Assembly: GCA_027257055.1 (NCBI GenBank)
Contig: JAPVLO010000138.1
Coordinates: forward strand, 4,340,001-4,404,000
DNA: 64,000 nt
Direction of reading: 5' to 3'
Source of the DNA: Cephalopachus bancanus
Taxonomy: Eukaryota; Chordata; Mammalia; Primates; Tarsiidae
A program made the translations under genes and the position numbers. Under the pieces are notes generated by a model, which did no database searches, was not told the origin of the DNA, and saw only the letters and a program-made list of their open reading frames with translations. Positions within the stretch are counted from its first letter, which is position 1. The number at the start of each line of letters is the position of its first letter. Below, piece after piece: positions 11,741 through 22,699 of the stretch.

Positions 11741-12176
11741 GTTCTGATGACTAAGAGGGTTACATGCACTATTGTGTTTTAGGGTCACTGCTGAATAAAT
11801 AAGGCAAGACTTTAATAGATGTACACATGTCAGAGTGATAATCATCAATATATCACTACAAATGACTCTGTGAGTAAAATGATTCTCACTGCTCTTCCTA
11901 TTATGCTGCCCATTATATTAATAGAGTTTATCTTGTTTCTGAAGGGCCAAAGTATTGCCACCTGTTCCTTCCTTCTCTGGGTCTCTATTCTTCCTCACTG
12001 TATGCAGGAAGCCATTTTTAACGATGGCATACTACACTGTAATTTTGGGTCTAAAAATATTTTTTTCATGATGCACATACTCTTTTCACATCTAGAAAGG
12101 GGAGACTACAATCCTCAGTCAGAGAGAAAAACCTGCTTCCCTTTCTACAAGCAAAGTTGTTTTGGGGAATGGCATT
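11741..12176. other. Unassigned DNA with a chance open frame
   Basis: A 121-codon frame (11819-12184) has no domain and odd composition (many cysteines and isoleucines), and it runs straight into the MLT1 repeat, so I do not call it a gene. Confidence 0.35.
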
Positions 12177-12622
12177 TGAGTTAGCTTTCTTGGGCTGCTG
12201 TAAGCAAGCACCATATCTGGATGGCTTGCAGAGCAGAAATATATTGTCTAGAGGCTAGAATTCAATATCAAACTTTCAGCAGGGTTGGTTTTCTCTGAAG
12301 GCTGTGAGTATCTGTTCTGTGCCTCCCTCCTACTTTCTTGTGGTTTGCTGATGAACTTTTGGTGTTCCTAGTAATGTAGATCCAACACCCTGATCTCTGT
12401 CTTCACCTTCACATGGCAGTCTCCATATGTTCAAGTCTGTCTCCTTCTCTGAATTTCCCATTTCTATACAGACATCAGTCATATTAGATAAGGATCTACC
12501 CTATTGACCTGATCTTAATAAACAACAATCTCATTTTCAAATAAAGTCACATTCTCAGGGACTGAAAGGTTAGGATTTCAACACATGAACTTGGGGGGAA
12601 CATAATTCAACCTATAACAATA
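12177..12622 (-). mobile_element. MLT1-type MaLR LTR, antisense
   Basis: It follows the antisense MLT1 consensus pattern: 'tttcttgggctgctgtaa', 'cagcagggttggttttct', 'cttcaccttcacatggcag', 'cagtcatattagataagga', 'agtcacattctcagggact', 'ggatttcaacacatgaa' and a terminal 'aattcaacctataaca'. This is a solo LTR of a non-autonomous mammalian retrovirus-like element, roughly 445 bp, and is ancient. Confidence 0.85.
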
Positions 12623-12629
12623 AAGTATT

Positions 12630-14770
12630 CATATTTATCAACATCTGCCCAGATGTTTTATCCTTATTCTCGGGGTTCTACTTATTCCAAATCAACACCG
12701 TATTCAAAACAAAAAAACTGATGAGACATAAAGTCATTTTTCTGTTAAGTAGTTGTTACCTACGAGAAAGTTAGACTTTGGATTTGGTTTTTACACTATT
12801 ACCTGTGAGATGATTATAAATTATTTCTGAGCCTTGACCTAAATTTGGAAATTTAAAGCAGTGAGTTCATAATTTTCCTTCTCTAAGTTTTCTAGTACAT
12901 TTAGAAGATGCCAGTCCATTCCACAGTTGTTGAATGTTTTCCCTCCATTATCTTGTTTTACTAAAACTACCATATCTCCCAAAGTTTTTATCAAATAGGC
13001 ATTCAATTATATGTGATTATTTAGTTATAACTACATGCTAAGAATGATTGATGTCGCATTTTCTGTTTTTTGCTGACAATGAGGTCATTACTAATTTCAA
13101 ATCTAGTAAGATTGGGTAATTAGTTCTATATTTTATAGTCCTTTTTTTAAAAGATTGTGTTAGACCTACATACCCAAAACAGCACCAATCAACTTAAGTC
13201 AGGAAAACCAAAGCTACCCAATGTATTCTGAGTAAAATGACTTCATGTCTAACTAAGGGCTTTTATGATCATTGGGAAACGTTCATGGCATAAAGATAAG
13301 GAGGCCAATGCCAAAGGCAAGGTTGGCGCCACTGAAGAATGAGGAAGAAAACACTGAAGGTCTTAACCTGAAGCATAAAAGTGATTCTGGAAAGCATGGA
13401 ACAAAGCTCTCTGAAAAGCTTGCACCCATTCTCTCATTCAGGAGCAGAGAAGTGAGTGGTTACCAAGAGCTTCTTAGTATGCTGCTGTAACTCTCACATC
13501 CTCTGTATCTTCTGGCTGCAACCCTCTCATGAGGAAAATAACTTTCTTCCTTATTCTTCTTTCAAAGGAGAGTCATCTTATCCTCAAAAGCTGGAATAGC
13601 ATATAAAAGGTGATTCTGGTAAACAGAAAGGATTCTCCAATAAGTGTTGTTAATTATACTGCATAGAAAATAGATAATCCATGACTGTCATTTCTTCTTC
13701 GAAGCGCTACGAATAGAAATCTGTAATATCCTTCCTTATATTATTGACCTCAAGAATTATTATCTTAAAGTATAATTCAAATACTATCACTCCTTTCATG
13801 AATCTCACAAAGAATTACATAAACAGCAAAGACTATTATCTACTTCTAACCTTTTTAGTCTAACCTCCAAGGCACTTTAGTAAGCTTGCCTCTCCAGATT
13901 CCATTATAATCATTACATTTTGTTACATCTAACTATAGATAAGTATTATGTACACATCAAAGCTTTATGCCTTCATACTCCTCACATATCGTGGAATGCA
14001 GTTTTGTTCTAATACATCCCTAGTAAACGCAAATGCTGTGTCGTCAGAGCCTTTCCCCTTAGTCCATGTGAGATGTAGTTATTTCTCTTTGCAAATAACT
14101 TGACTTATACCTCTATGTAGCAGTTGTTTCATTCTGCCTTATATTTCCCATCAAGACTATGATTTTCTTACTCACTTCAGATAACACATTGTAAATCCAA
14201 AGTGAAAATCTTTCCCATTGTACCTCTAAGTATCTATATCAATTAACTAGTCATCTTTGGAAAAGAATAGGCACTTGGTAAAATGTGATACTCCATGGGT
14301 GCTATGCTATGGTGGAGTATGATCAGAAACCAGCCATATCCAAATGACCTGAAGACCTCAGCTTCAGTATCTGCTTCAGATATTAATATAACTTTTCCCC
14401 TGGGAAAGTGAATCTCAGAAATTGATGCCTTCTTGAAAAAGATCACTTTCTCACCCAGACACTTCCAAAGGGTGACAGGGCACCAGGGTCTACTGCACTA
14501 CTGATGAGTGGAATCTGAGACCTAGAAGATCCAGAATCACCGTGCTGGGCCCAGATCACCCAATTCTGACTGTAACATGGGCTTTTTCCAGCCACAACTG
14601 TTTCAGCAGTTCAATATTTTTAACTACTCAATAGTACTTAATATATTACAATTATTTACCAAAAGTATATAAATGTGTTGATAATATATTTTATGTACTA
14701 CAAATCATTATATTTATATTAAGTATCATTTTTGATACTTCTGGTTTTGTTTCAATGGTAGAACTCTAAT
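12630..14770. other. Unassigned sequence, possibly unique DNA
   Basis: No repeat recognised. It contains a 72-codon frame at 13272-13490 (lysine-rich, no known domain, no splice context I trust). The region 14440-14600 is locally richer in GC. It may be single-copy sequence, but I cannot tell whether it is constrained. Confidence 0.35.
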
Positions 14771-14779
14771 ACACAGAAT

Positions 14780-14837
14780 AAAAACATAGGAATCTATTCA
14801 TAGGCACATCATAGTCAAACATTTAAAAGTAAAAACA
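14780..14837 (+). mobile_element. Left flank of an old L1M split by a younger L1
   Basis: 'gaatctattcataggcacat' and 'catcatagtcaaac' match the part of L1M ORF1 that continues after 18253. Joining the two flanks across the younger L1 restores the expected L1M order. The 13-bp duplicate 'aaaagtaaaaaca' ends this piece (14825-14837). Confidence 0.65.
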
Positions 14838-17800
14838 TGGCCATAAATCAAGCATAAGCAAATTTAAAAGGACCGGAATTCTACCAAGCACCTTCTCGGA
14901 CCACAGTGGAATAAAAATAAACATTGACACCAACAAAGTCCCCCCAAAACCCACAAAGACATGGACACTAAACAGCATGATGCTAAACAACTCCTGGGTC
15001 AATGACGAAATCAAAACAGGGATCAAAAGATACTGGAAACAAATGAAAATGAAGAAATATCTTACCAAAATCTCTGGGATGCCCTGAAAGCTGTAGTAAG
15101 AGGGGAATTTATATCCCTACAAACACACATGAAGAAAATGGAAGGAAAAGAAATTCACAACCTAACAAGCCACCTAAAGAAGCTGGAAAAGCAAGACCAC
15201 AAAAACCCTAATTTCAGCAGAAGAATCCAGACCACCAAAATAAAAGCCCAAATCCAGGATATAGAAGACAAAAAGGTAATACAAAAAATCGATGAAACAA
15301 AAAGCTGGTTCTTCGAAAGGATAAACCAGATCTATGGTCCCCTAGCTAGACTGACCAAGAAAAAACAAGAAAAAAACCAAATAAGCACAATCAGAAACAC
15401 AAAAGATGAAGTCACATCTGACCCTGAAGAAATACAAAAGATCATTAGAGACTACTACATACACTTGTATGGAAACAAACTTGAAAACCTTAAGGAAATG
15501 GAGGACTTTCTGACATCACACAACCTACCTAGGTTGGAACAAGAAGAAATTGAGACCCTAAATAGACCATTAACAATCAAGGAAATCGACTATGTAATAA
15601 GAAAACTTCCTACAAAAAAAAGCCCTGGTCCAGATGGCTTTCCAGCAGAATTCTACAAGACATTCAAGGAGGAGCTGATACCAGTCCTACTGAAGGTATT
15701 CCAGGTGATTGAAAAAGATGGAACTCTCCCCAAAACATTTTACGAAGTCAACATCACATTGATACCGAAGCCAGATAAAGATCCAACAAAGAAAGAGAAC
15801 TACAGGCCAATATCTTTGATGAACATAGATGCTAAAATTCTCAACAAGATCCTAGCAAACTGGATTCAGCAATACATCTCAAAAATCATCCACCATGACC
15901 AAGTAGGCTTCATTCTTGGGATGCAAGCTGGGTCAACATTCGTAAAACCATAAATGCAATTAAATACATCAACAGATGTCAAAACAAAAACCACATGATC
16001 ATATCATTAGATGCAGAAAAAGCTTTTGATAAAATCCAGCACCCCTTCTTGATAAAAACCCTTGAACATCTAGGCATACGGGGAACATACCTCAAAATAG
16101 TAAAAGCCATCTACGAGAAACCCACAGCCAGCATACTCCTAAATGGACAAAAATTGGAACCAATTCCCCTGAAAACTGGAACTAGACAAGGATGCCCACT
16201 CTCACCCCTCCTGTTCAACATAGTATTGGAAGTCCTGGCTAGAGCAATCAGAGAAGAGGAGGCAATCAGAGGTATTCAAATAGGAAAAGAGGAAGTCAAG
16301 TTATATCTCTATGCAGATGATATGATTGTGTACCTTGAAAACCCAAGAGAATCTGTCAAAAACCTCCTTACATTGATAAAGGCCTTTGGCAAAGTCTCAG
16401 GATACAAAATAAATGTACAAAAGACAATCGCATTTCTCTACACCAATAATAAACAAACAAAAACCCAAATAAAAAACACAATTCCATTCACAATAGCCAC
16501 AAAAAAAAAAATGAAATACCTTGGCATCTTACAAACCAGAGAGGTGAAAGACCTTTACAAGGAAAATTACAAAACACTGCTCAAAGAAATCAAAGCTGAC
16601 ACGAACAAGTGGAAAAATATCCCATGCTCATGGATCGGAAGAATCAACATCATGAAGGTGTCCATCTTACCTAAGGCAATCTACAAATTCAATGCAATAC
16701 CCATTAAATTACCAACAACATTCTTCTCAGACCTAGAAAAAACAACACAGGAATTCATATGGAAACACAAACGCCCAAGAATAGCCAGAACAATCCTCAG
16801 CAAAAAAAAAAAAAAAGCAGGTGGTATCACAATACCAGACTTCAAACTTTACTATAAAGCTACAATCATCAAAACAGCTTGGTATTGGTACAGGAACAGG
16901 CATATAGATCAATGGAATAGAATTGAGATTCCAGAAGTAAAACCTCAATTTCTCAACCAACTCATCTTCGACAAAGCCCCCACCACCTACCACTGGGGAG
17001 AGGAGAACCTATTCAGTAAATGGTGCTGGGAAAACTGGCTGACCACATGCAGAAGATTGAAATAGGACCCCTATCTATCCCCACGCACAAAGGTTAACTC
17101 CAAATGGATCAGAGACCTAAATGTAAAACCTCAAACCATAAGAACCTTAGAAAAGGAAGGAAATACCCTCATGGAAATCGGAACTGGCATCCAATTCCTG
17201 AACAAAACCCAAAACCCACAGGTCATAAGAGAGAAGATAGACAAGTGGGACCTTATTAAACTGACAAGCTATTGCAAAGCCAAAGAAACCATCAAGAGAG
17301 CAGGGAGACAGCCTACAGACTGGGAAAAAGTATTTGCCAACTCTAGGTCTGACAAAGGCTTAACATCCTGGATCTACAAAGAACTGAAACATACTGAAAA
17401 GAAGAAAACAACCCCATTATAAAATGGGCAAAAGATATGAACAGACACTTCACAAAAGAAGACATTCGAGCAGCCAACAAACACATGAAGACATGCTCAA
17501 CTTCACTAATCATCAGGGAGATGCAAATCAAAACCACACTGAGATACCACCTAACTCCAGTCAGAATGGCAATTATCAACAACTCAAAAAATAACAGTTG
17601 CTGGAGAGGGTGTGGTGAAAAGGGAACACTTCTACACTGTTGGTGGGAGTGTAAACTAGTGCAACCTCTGTGGAAAGCAGTGTGGCGATTCCTAAAAGCT
17701 CTAAAAATCGACCTTCCTTATGATCCCACAATCCCCCTACTGGGAATATACCCTGAAGAACTCAAATCACTCTATAAAAAAGATACCTGCACACGTATGT

Positions 17801-18030
17801 TTATCGCAGCGTTGTTCACAATAGCAAGAACCTGGAAACAACCATGCTGCCCATCAAAAGAGGACTGGATTAAAAAAATGTGGTACATATACACGATAGA
17901 ATACTATGCAGCCATAAAAAAGAACAAAATCATGAATTTCGCAGCAACCTGGATGGAACTAGAGTCTATAATACTGAGTGACCTCTCACAGAAACAAAGA
18001 TCCGAGTATCACATGTTCTCACTCATATAA
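14838..18030 (+). pseudogene. LINE-1 ORF2 remnant with recognisable reverse transcriptase
   Basis: In a live L1 this protein nicks DNA and reverse-transcribes L1 RNA. What remains starts at the last endonuclease motif, S-D-H (14896-14904), with no start codon of its own. The RT core is readable: '[18 protein letters not shown]' near 15607, '[15 protein letters not shown]' near 16007, '[14 protein letters not shown]' near 16178, and the catalytic Y-A-D-D at 16310-16321. The C-terminal cysteine-rich segment ('[19 protein letters not shown]') lies near 17600 and the frame ends at the stop 18028-18030. Four lesions break it: a -1 shift near 15030-15045, a -1 shift near 15922 (one G lost in 'atgcaagctggg'), a nonsense codon at 17063-17065, and another shift near 17390-17407. 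It cannot make a full protein. Confidence 0.95.
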
Positions 18031-18239
18031 TGGACCTTGAACATCCAATGTAATACTATAAGAAAATGACTGACGGTACTGGGAAACTATGGGGGAGGGA
18101 TGGGATTAACAGTAGCAAATATCTGTCTGGGGATGGGAAAACACCTCTTAGCAACAGGGTGCCTGAATGAAACGTAATTGTACACCTAACCCTTAACTGT
18201 ACTCCACAAAACCATAATAAAAAATATTGATTAATAAAA
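14838..18239 (+). mobile_element. LINE-1, 5'-truncated, with 13-bp target-site duplication
   Basis: A 3.4-kb L1 that begins near the end of the ORF2 endonuclease and runs through the reverse transcriptase, cysteine-rich C terminus, 3' UTR (18031-18230) and short A-rich tail. The perfect 13-bp repeat 'aaaagtaaaaaca' lies at 14825-14837 and 18240-18252, so both ends are known. The 3' UTR ('cacctcttagcaacagggtg', 'cctaacccttaactgtactc') matches the other L1 tails in this window but is not a type I know from human. It interrupts an older L1M. Confidence 0.97.
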
Positions 18240-18252
18240 AAAAGTAAAAACA

Positions 18253-19890
18253 AAGATATGTTGAAAAAAGTAAATGGGAGCTGAAAGGGAAGCTATAAAA
18301 AAGATTAACAGCCGGGCTTGGTGGCTCAGCCTGTAATCCCGCGCCTTTGGGAGGCTGAGGTAAGTGGATTACCTGAGCCCGCGGGTTCAAGACCTGCCTG
18401 GGCAGCGAGACCTCATCTGTACAATAAATCAAAAAAGTCAGCCGGCTGCCTATAACTCCGGCTTCCCAGAAGGCTGAGGCGGAAGAATCACTGGAGCCCA
18501 GCAGGTCAAGGCTGAGGGGGCCGGGAGCGGCCACTGCACTCCAGTCTGGGCGACCGAGTGAGACTCCAACTCAAAAAAAAAAAAAAAAGATTAACATTTG
18601 CCTTCTCAACAGAGATGTTCAAGGCCACGAAATATTATACTGACATATTTAAAGTGCTGAAGGAAAAAAAGAAAACAGTCAAGAAAACTGTATTCAGCAA
18701 AAATATCCTTCAAAACTGTGGGTGAAATACATTCCTAGACAAACAAAACTGAAATCATCCATTGCAAGCAGATATGTCTTAAAAAATTTACCCTAGTCCC
18801 TCACGCTGACAACAAATGGCCTCAGGAAATAACATTCATCCATACACAGAAATAAAAAGCACCAGTAAAGGTGATGATGTAAGTAAATATAAAAGATAGT
18901 AAAAGTATATCTAAATGAATTTATAATAATGTTGCATAAAACAATAACTATAAAACTGTAATATTGGATTTATACATTTTAGAGGCAATACACGTATATT
19001 ATGTATATGACAGTAATAACATGAAGGAGGCAAACAGTGGAATCATGTTGGGACAAAGTTTCTGCATTTACTGAAATTAAAATGTATTAAACTAAATAAT
19101 TATCATAAATTAAGAGATATATTGTAATTCCCAGGACAACTACTAAGAAGATAACTAAAAAAATAAACAAAAATAGGGCACTATAAAATATCTATTTAAC
19201 ACAAAGGAACACAGTCATGGAGATATAGAAGGGAAAAATATGAGACAAGACAAAAAAAATGGGAGCTATGAATCCAACTGTATCAATAATTAAATTAAGT
19301 ATAAACTGACTTTTAAAAAACAAAAATCATATTTTCATATGCCATTAAACAAAATAAGGTCATATGCTATATTACATTGTCTACAAGAAGAAAGTTTTAG
19401 ATTCAAAGGCATAAATAAATTAGTAGTAAAAGTACAGAAAAATATACCATGCAAGTAGTAACCACAAGAGATCTGGAGTGGCTATACTAAAGGACCAAAT
19501 AAACTTTAAAGCAAATAAAAAAGTTATAGGAGACAAAGATGAGCACTTTATAATAACAAAACTCAATTATCAGAATGACATGATGATTTTAGGCATGTAT
19601 CTACCTAACAACATAACCCTCCAAATTTATAGTTTAAGAATGGCATAATAAAGGAAGAATTTTAAAGTTCATTGGTAAGATTCAGAGACTTTAATACACC
19701 AGTCTCAATAATAGATAAAAACAATTAAGAGAAACATTAGCAAAAATATATGGTATACTGGAGCAAAACCATAAACTAACTTGACCTAACTTGCATCTTT
19801 AGAATAATCCACCCTACAACGGCAAAGTAGACATTATTTTCAAGTGGACATGGATATACTTCAAGCCAGATCATATGGTAAGCCATCAAT
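18253..19890 (+). mobile_element. Old L1M: ORF1 end to ORF2 endonuclease
   Basis: After the younger L1 and an Alu, the sequence follows L1M in sense: the ORF1 C terminus ('ttcagcaaaaatatccttca', 'attcctagacaaacaaaac'), the inter-ORF spacer ('aaagcaccagtaaaggtgat', 'cataaaacaataactataaa', 'ccaggacaactactaagaag'), and ORF2 endonuclease ('ctgtctacaagaagaaag', 'ggagtggctatactaaag', 'aagactttaatacacc'-like block near 19690, 'gatcatatggtaagccat' at 19870). Many stops and indels. The left flank is at 14780-14837. Confidence 0.8.
18311..18588 (+). mobile_element. Young lemur-type Alu
   Basis: Sense Alu from 'gccgggcttggtggctcagc' to 'gagactccaactc' plus a 16-base A-run. The repeat 'aaaaaagattaaca' lies at 18297-18310 and 18582-18595. 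The linker 'acaataaatcaaaaaa' after the left arm is the lemur-type variant. Inserted into the old L1M, 58 bp downstream of the younger L1. Confidence 0.97.
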
Positions 19891-20030
19891 ATCTTTATTA
19901 GTAAAATGAGTAGAATAATACCAACATAAGAAATGACTATTAGGATCAATATGAAAATATACATAATGTGTTAGCATAGTGCCCGGCACCTAGCTATTCA
20001 ATAAACAATTTTGGTGCTATTATATGTTGT
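19890..20030 (+). repeat. MIR SINE fragment
   Basis: The order 'attagtaaaatgagtagaat', 'aatgtgttagcatagtgccc', 'ggcacctagctattcaataa' follows the MIR core and 3' half. Diverged, and starts directly after the L1M. Confidence 0.7.
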
Positions 20031-20877
20031 TTGAGTTTGTTTTGAGAAGAAAATCATTTATCTATAAGAGAAATTGAATATTCAAGAAAGAATTTCAGTT
20101 AGAATAAAGTCCTGTAATTATTATACAACTAAAATGATTTATAAATGCAGTTTATGCATGGGTAAGAAACTATTCTTACCCATTTTAAAAATCAGATCGA
20201 TTTCTAGGCAGGAAGCATTACTTTAGAAAAAAGCTATAAATTGACTCTAACATCTCCAGGTGACACAGAAAGCAATAGGCCAAGGCATCATTACAACTTC
20301 TATAACTTCCGTTGTGCATGAGATAATAATTGCTACCCAAATGCACCTTGAGAATATGGAAGACTTGATACTCACTGGGTGATCTCACCTACTTGAAAGA
20401 TCCCCCTGTCCTCATTTAGTTCCCCCTGTGCTTTAGAATTTTCTCAGAAGAAATGTCAATATTCTGAAAGGCTGCAAGGAGGATGAGTGCCGATTATAGT
20501 CCCAGCTGAGACACAAACCATTCCATTCATCAGTAAGCAAGATGAATCATTTGTGAAGCTTCTTATATTAATGCCACAGTAAATGTGGCGAGCCCGTCAC
20601 GGAATATTTCAATACATCGTGCATGTCATTTGGATTTACAAGCAACCTGCTGAAAATGTGGGGACCTGCTTTCCTCTGCTGTGATTTCAGTGCATTTTAA
20701 GAAACATCCGTAAATTATATCCCTTCCCTGAAACATTCGGTTCTGCAATACTTTTCTTAGTTCATGGAAAACATATTTTCTTCTCCTAGTTTAAAAAAAG
20801 ACAGACAAAGAGGCACAAGCTAAAATCTGCTGATTTTTCATTTTAAGATATCAATCCTGCAGTATTATTAGAGAGAA

Positions 20878-20910
<33 letters not shown>

Positions 20911-22060
20911 AGAAAACAACCAAATCTATGATTAAACATCAAAAAATGAAAGAATAAGTAAGCATTGAATAAAACAGGACAATTGATAAATTTATTATTC
21001 TCATTGAGGCAAGGTCAAACTATGTTCCGTAGTTCATAGCAGATTTATACTATCAATATAACTGCATATTATTTCACAAATAATCTAGCTCTTAAAATAA
21101 TAGCATTTGGGGAGGAAATATTAAATGCCACTTGTCGAGTTAATGCCTCTTGAAGCCAAATTTCCTTAAAATATGTACCTATTATATGAATTAATGATTT
21201 TTAATAATTCAAAGTTATAGAGAATAGCTGTGAGCTGAAATGAAACTCTGATTGATTCTTTGTGGGAAACTAAAGTTGCAAAACAACCTATTAGACTTCT
21301 TCCTCAGGAAAGAAAAAACACAAACACATCCTTAAAAACAATGGGCAATTTTTGAAAGAAGGACTCATTTTGTGCCCCAGTTTTGGTTGTGTTACAGATG
21401 TTCAATCTTTCTTGTAGCACGCCCGCTGGAAGGGCACACTTTGCATTGGTAGGGAAGGTATTCCTGCATAGCGAAAGAGCACAATTTATTTCATAGCATA
21501 ATAGACATAAATTAAAAACAAAAACGAAAGAACATCTTCAATTTGACTTACCTTGCTAACACAAATACATGGGCCAGTATTTTGCCTGTAGTGCATTAGC
21601 ATTTACAGAAAATATGAAGTTCCTTTTATGCCATGAGAGTTAATTTACCAGAATGAGGAAGACTGTGGGCACTGGGTCAAACTACATTGATTTAATTCTG
21701 ACAAGGCCACCTATACGGTATATATGCTGAGGTAATTTTCACAGTGTCTATGTGTTTCGAATTCCTTGTCTAGAAAATCGGAGACTCCCCAGACCTGTTT
21801 GAAGAATAAAAATACAATCCATTAAAAAGTCCTTATCACTGTTTTTGGCCCATCATAAATGAAAAGAATTAATTACTATCTTCTTTATTATTATCTGTAA
21901 GAACAGAAACTGAATTAAATATTAACAATAACAGAAGCTGTATTAAATATATTGTTAGTTACCGTTTTCATCCTATTAGCTATTGTTCTATTCACTCTGT
22001 TATTCCATCTTTTAGAAAGGGCATAGGCCATCACCTTATGAAAATACTTTGAAACAATAT
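20031..22060. other. Non-repetitive sequence, possible conserved non-coding block
   Basis: No recognised repeat except a GA microsatellite. The section 20560-20760 keeps several CpGs ('gtggcgagcccgtcacgg', 'aatacatcgtgcatgtc') and has balanced composition, unlike decayed repeats. No open frame of note. A MIR-like stretch is possible near 21670-21800, but I would not defend it. Confidence 0.4.
20871..20912 (+). repeat. (GA)n microsatellite
   Basis: About 42 bases of nearly pure GA with two interruptions near its start ('aaa' and 'gaca'). Confidence 0.95.
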
Positions 22061-22068
22061 TTGAAATA

Positions 22069-22180
22069 ATTCAACAAATATTGGACATCTACTATGTTTT
22101 AAGCAGTTAGTCACTAATGAAATAATAGTGACAAAATAAGATTTTCATTTTATTTAAGTCTCACAGTATATTATGGAAAA
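22069..22180 (-). repeat. L2 LINE 3'-end fragment
   Basis: 'caacaaatattggacatcta' followed by 'ctatgttttaagcag' is the antisense 3' end of LINE-2. Short and decayed. Confidence 0.6.
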
Positions 22181-22248
22181 TTTTAGGTAAATATAAGAGG
22201 AGGTTTTTCTATAATAATAAAAAAAGACCACCTCATTTTTAATGGAAA

Positions 22249-22292
22249 AAATAATATATATATATATATTCTATATAATACATATATATATA
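22249..22292. repeat. (TA)n simple repeat
   Basis: Runs of alternating TA (22252-22268 and 22282-22292) separated by a short interruption. Confidence 0.85.
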
Positions 22293-22424
22293 ATGAGCTA
22301 TCATGCATAGGAATCATCAACTCATTGCAATTCAGGTTCATTTGTAGACTAATTAGGTCACTGATAGACGTTGGAAGTTTCTGTTTAGCAATCACATGCT
22401 GCCTTCTACGTCAGCACTACAATT

Positions 22425-22640
22425 ATGCTTGGATTCACTCATCTGTTGAAGCAAATAGTTGAGTTCCTCTCTGTGCCAGGCTCTGAGAGGCACTCTGAAC
22501 CAAAACACTGATAAGAAGTTCCCATCCCTGCCCTCTGAGGTGGTAAGGAAATGAATATGTAAACAGAATATGAGTTCCTTTATAGTGAAGTTGTGATCCA
22601 AGTTCTGCAGGAAAAAAAGAAGTAAGCATAAAGAAGTAAC
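22425..22640 (-). repeat. L2 LINE 3'-end fragment
   Basis: 'ttcactcatctgttgaagca', 'ctctgtgccaggctctgaga' and 'cccatccctgccctctgag' follow the antisense L2 3' region in the right order. The open frames on the minus strand here are shadows of this repeat. Confidence 0.6.
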
Positions 22641-22699
22641 ATTTTCAATGTAAAAGAAAAAGGTGACAAATGTACATATAGAAACAAAAGTTACGAAAT

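Noticed and set aside
11819..12184. 121-codon frame as a gene
   Set aside because: It runs into an MLT1 LTR and resembles no protein family.
13272..13490. 72-codon frame as a small gene or exon
   Set aside because: No known domain, no convincing splice sites or promoter, and length within chance expectation.
15129..17065. Reverse transcriptase frames as a possible new RT-based system (retron, DGR or group II intron-like)
   Set aside because: Motif order, C-terminal cysteines, 3' UTR, A-rich tail and target-site duplication all identify LINE-1.
14838..18239. Human-specific L1 (L1HS or L1PA)
   Set aside because: The 3' UTR differs completely from the human type, and the nearby Alus carry a non-human linker.
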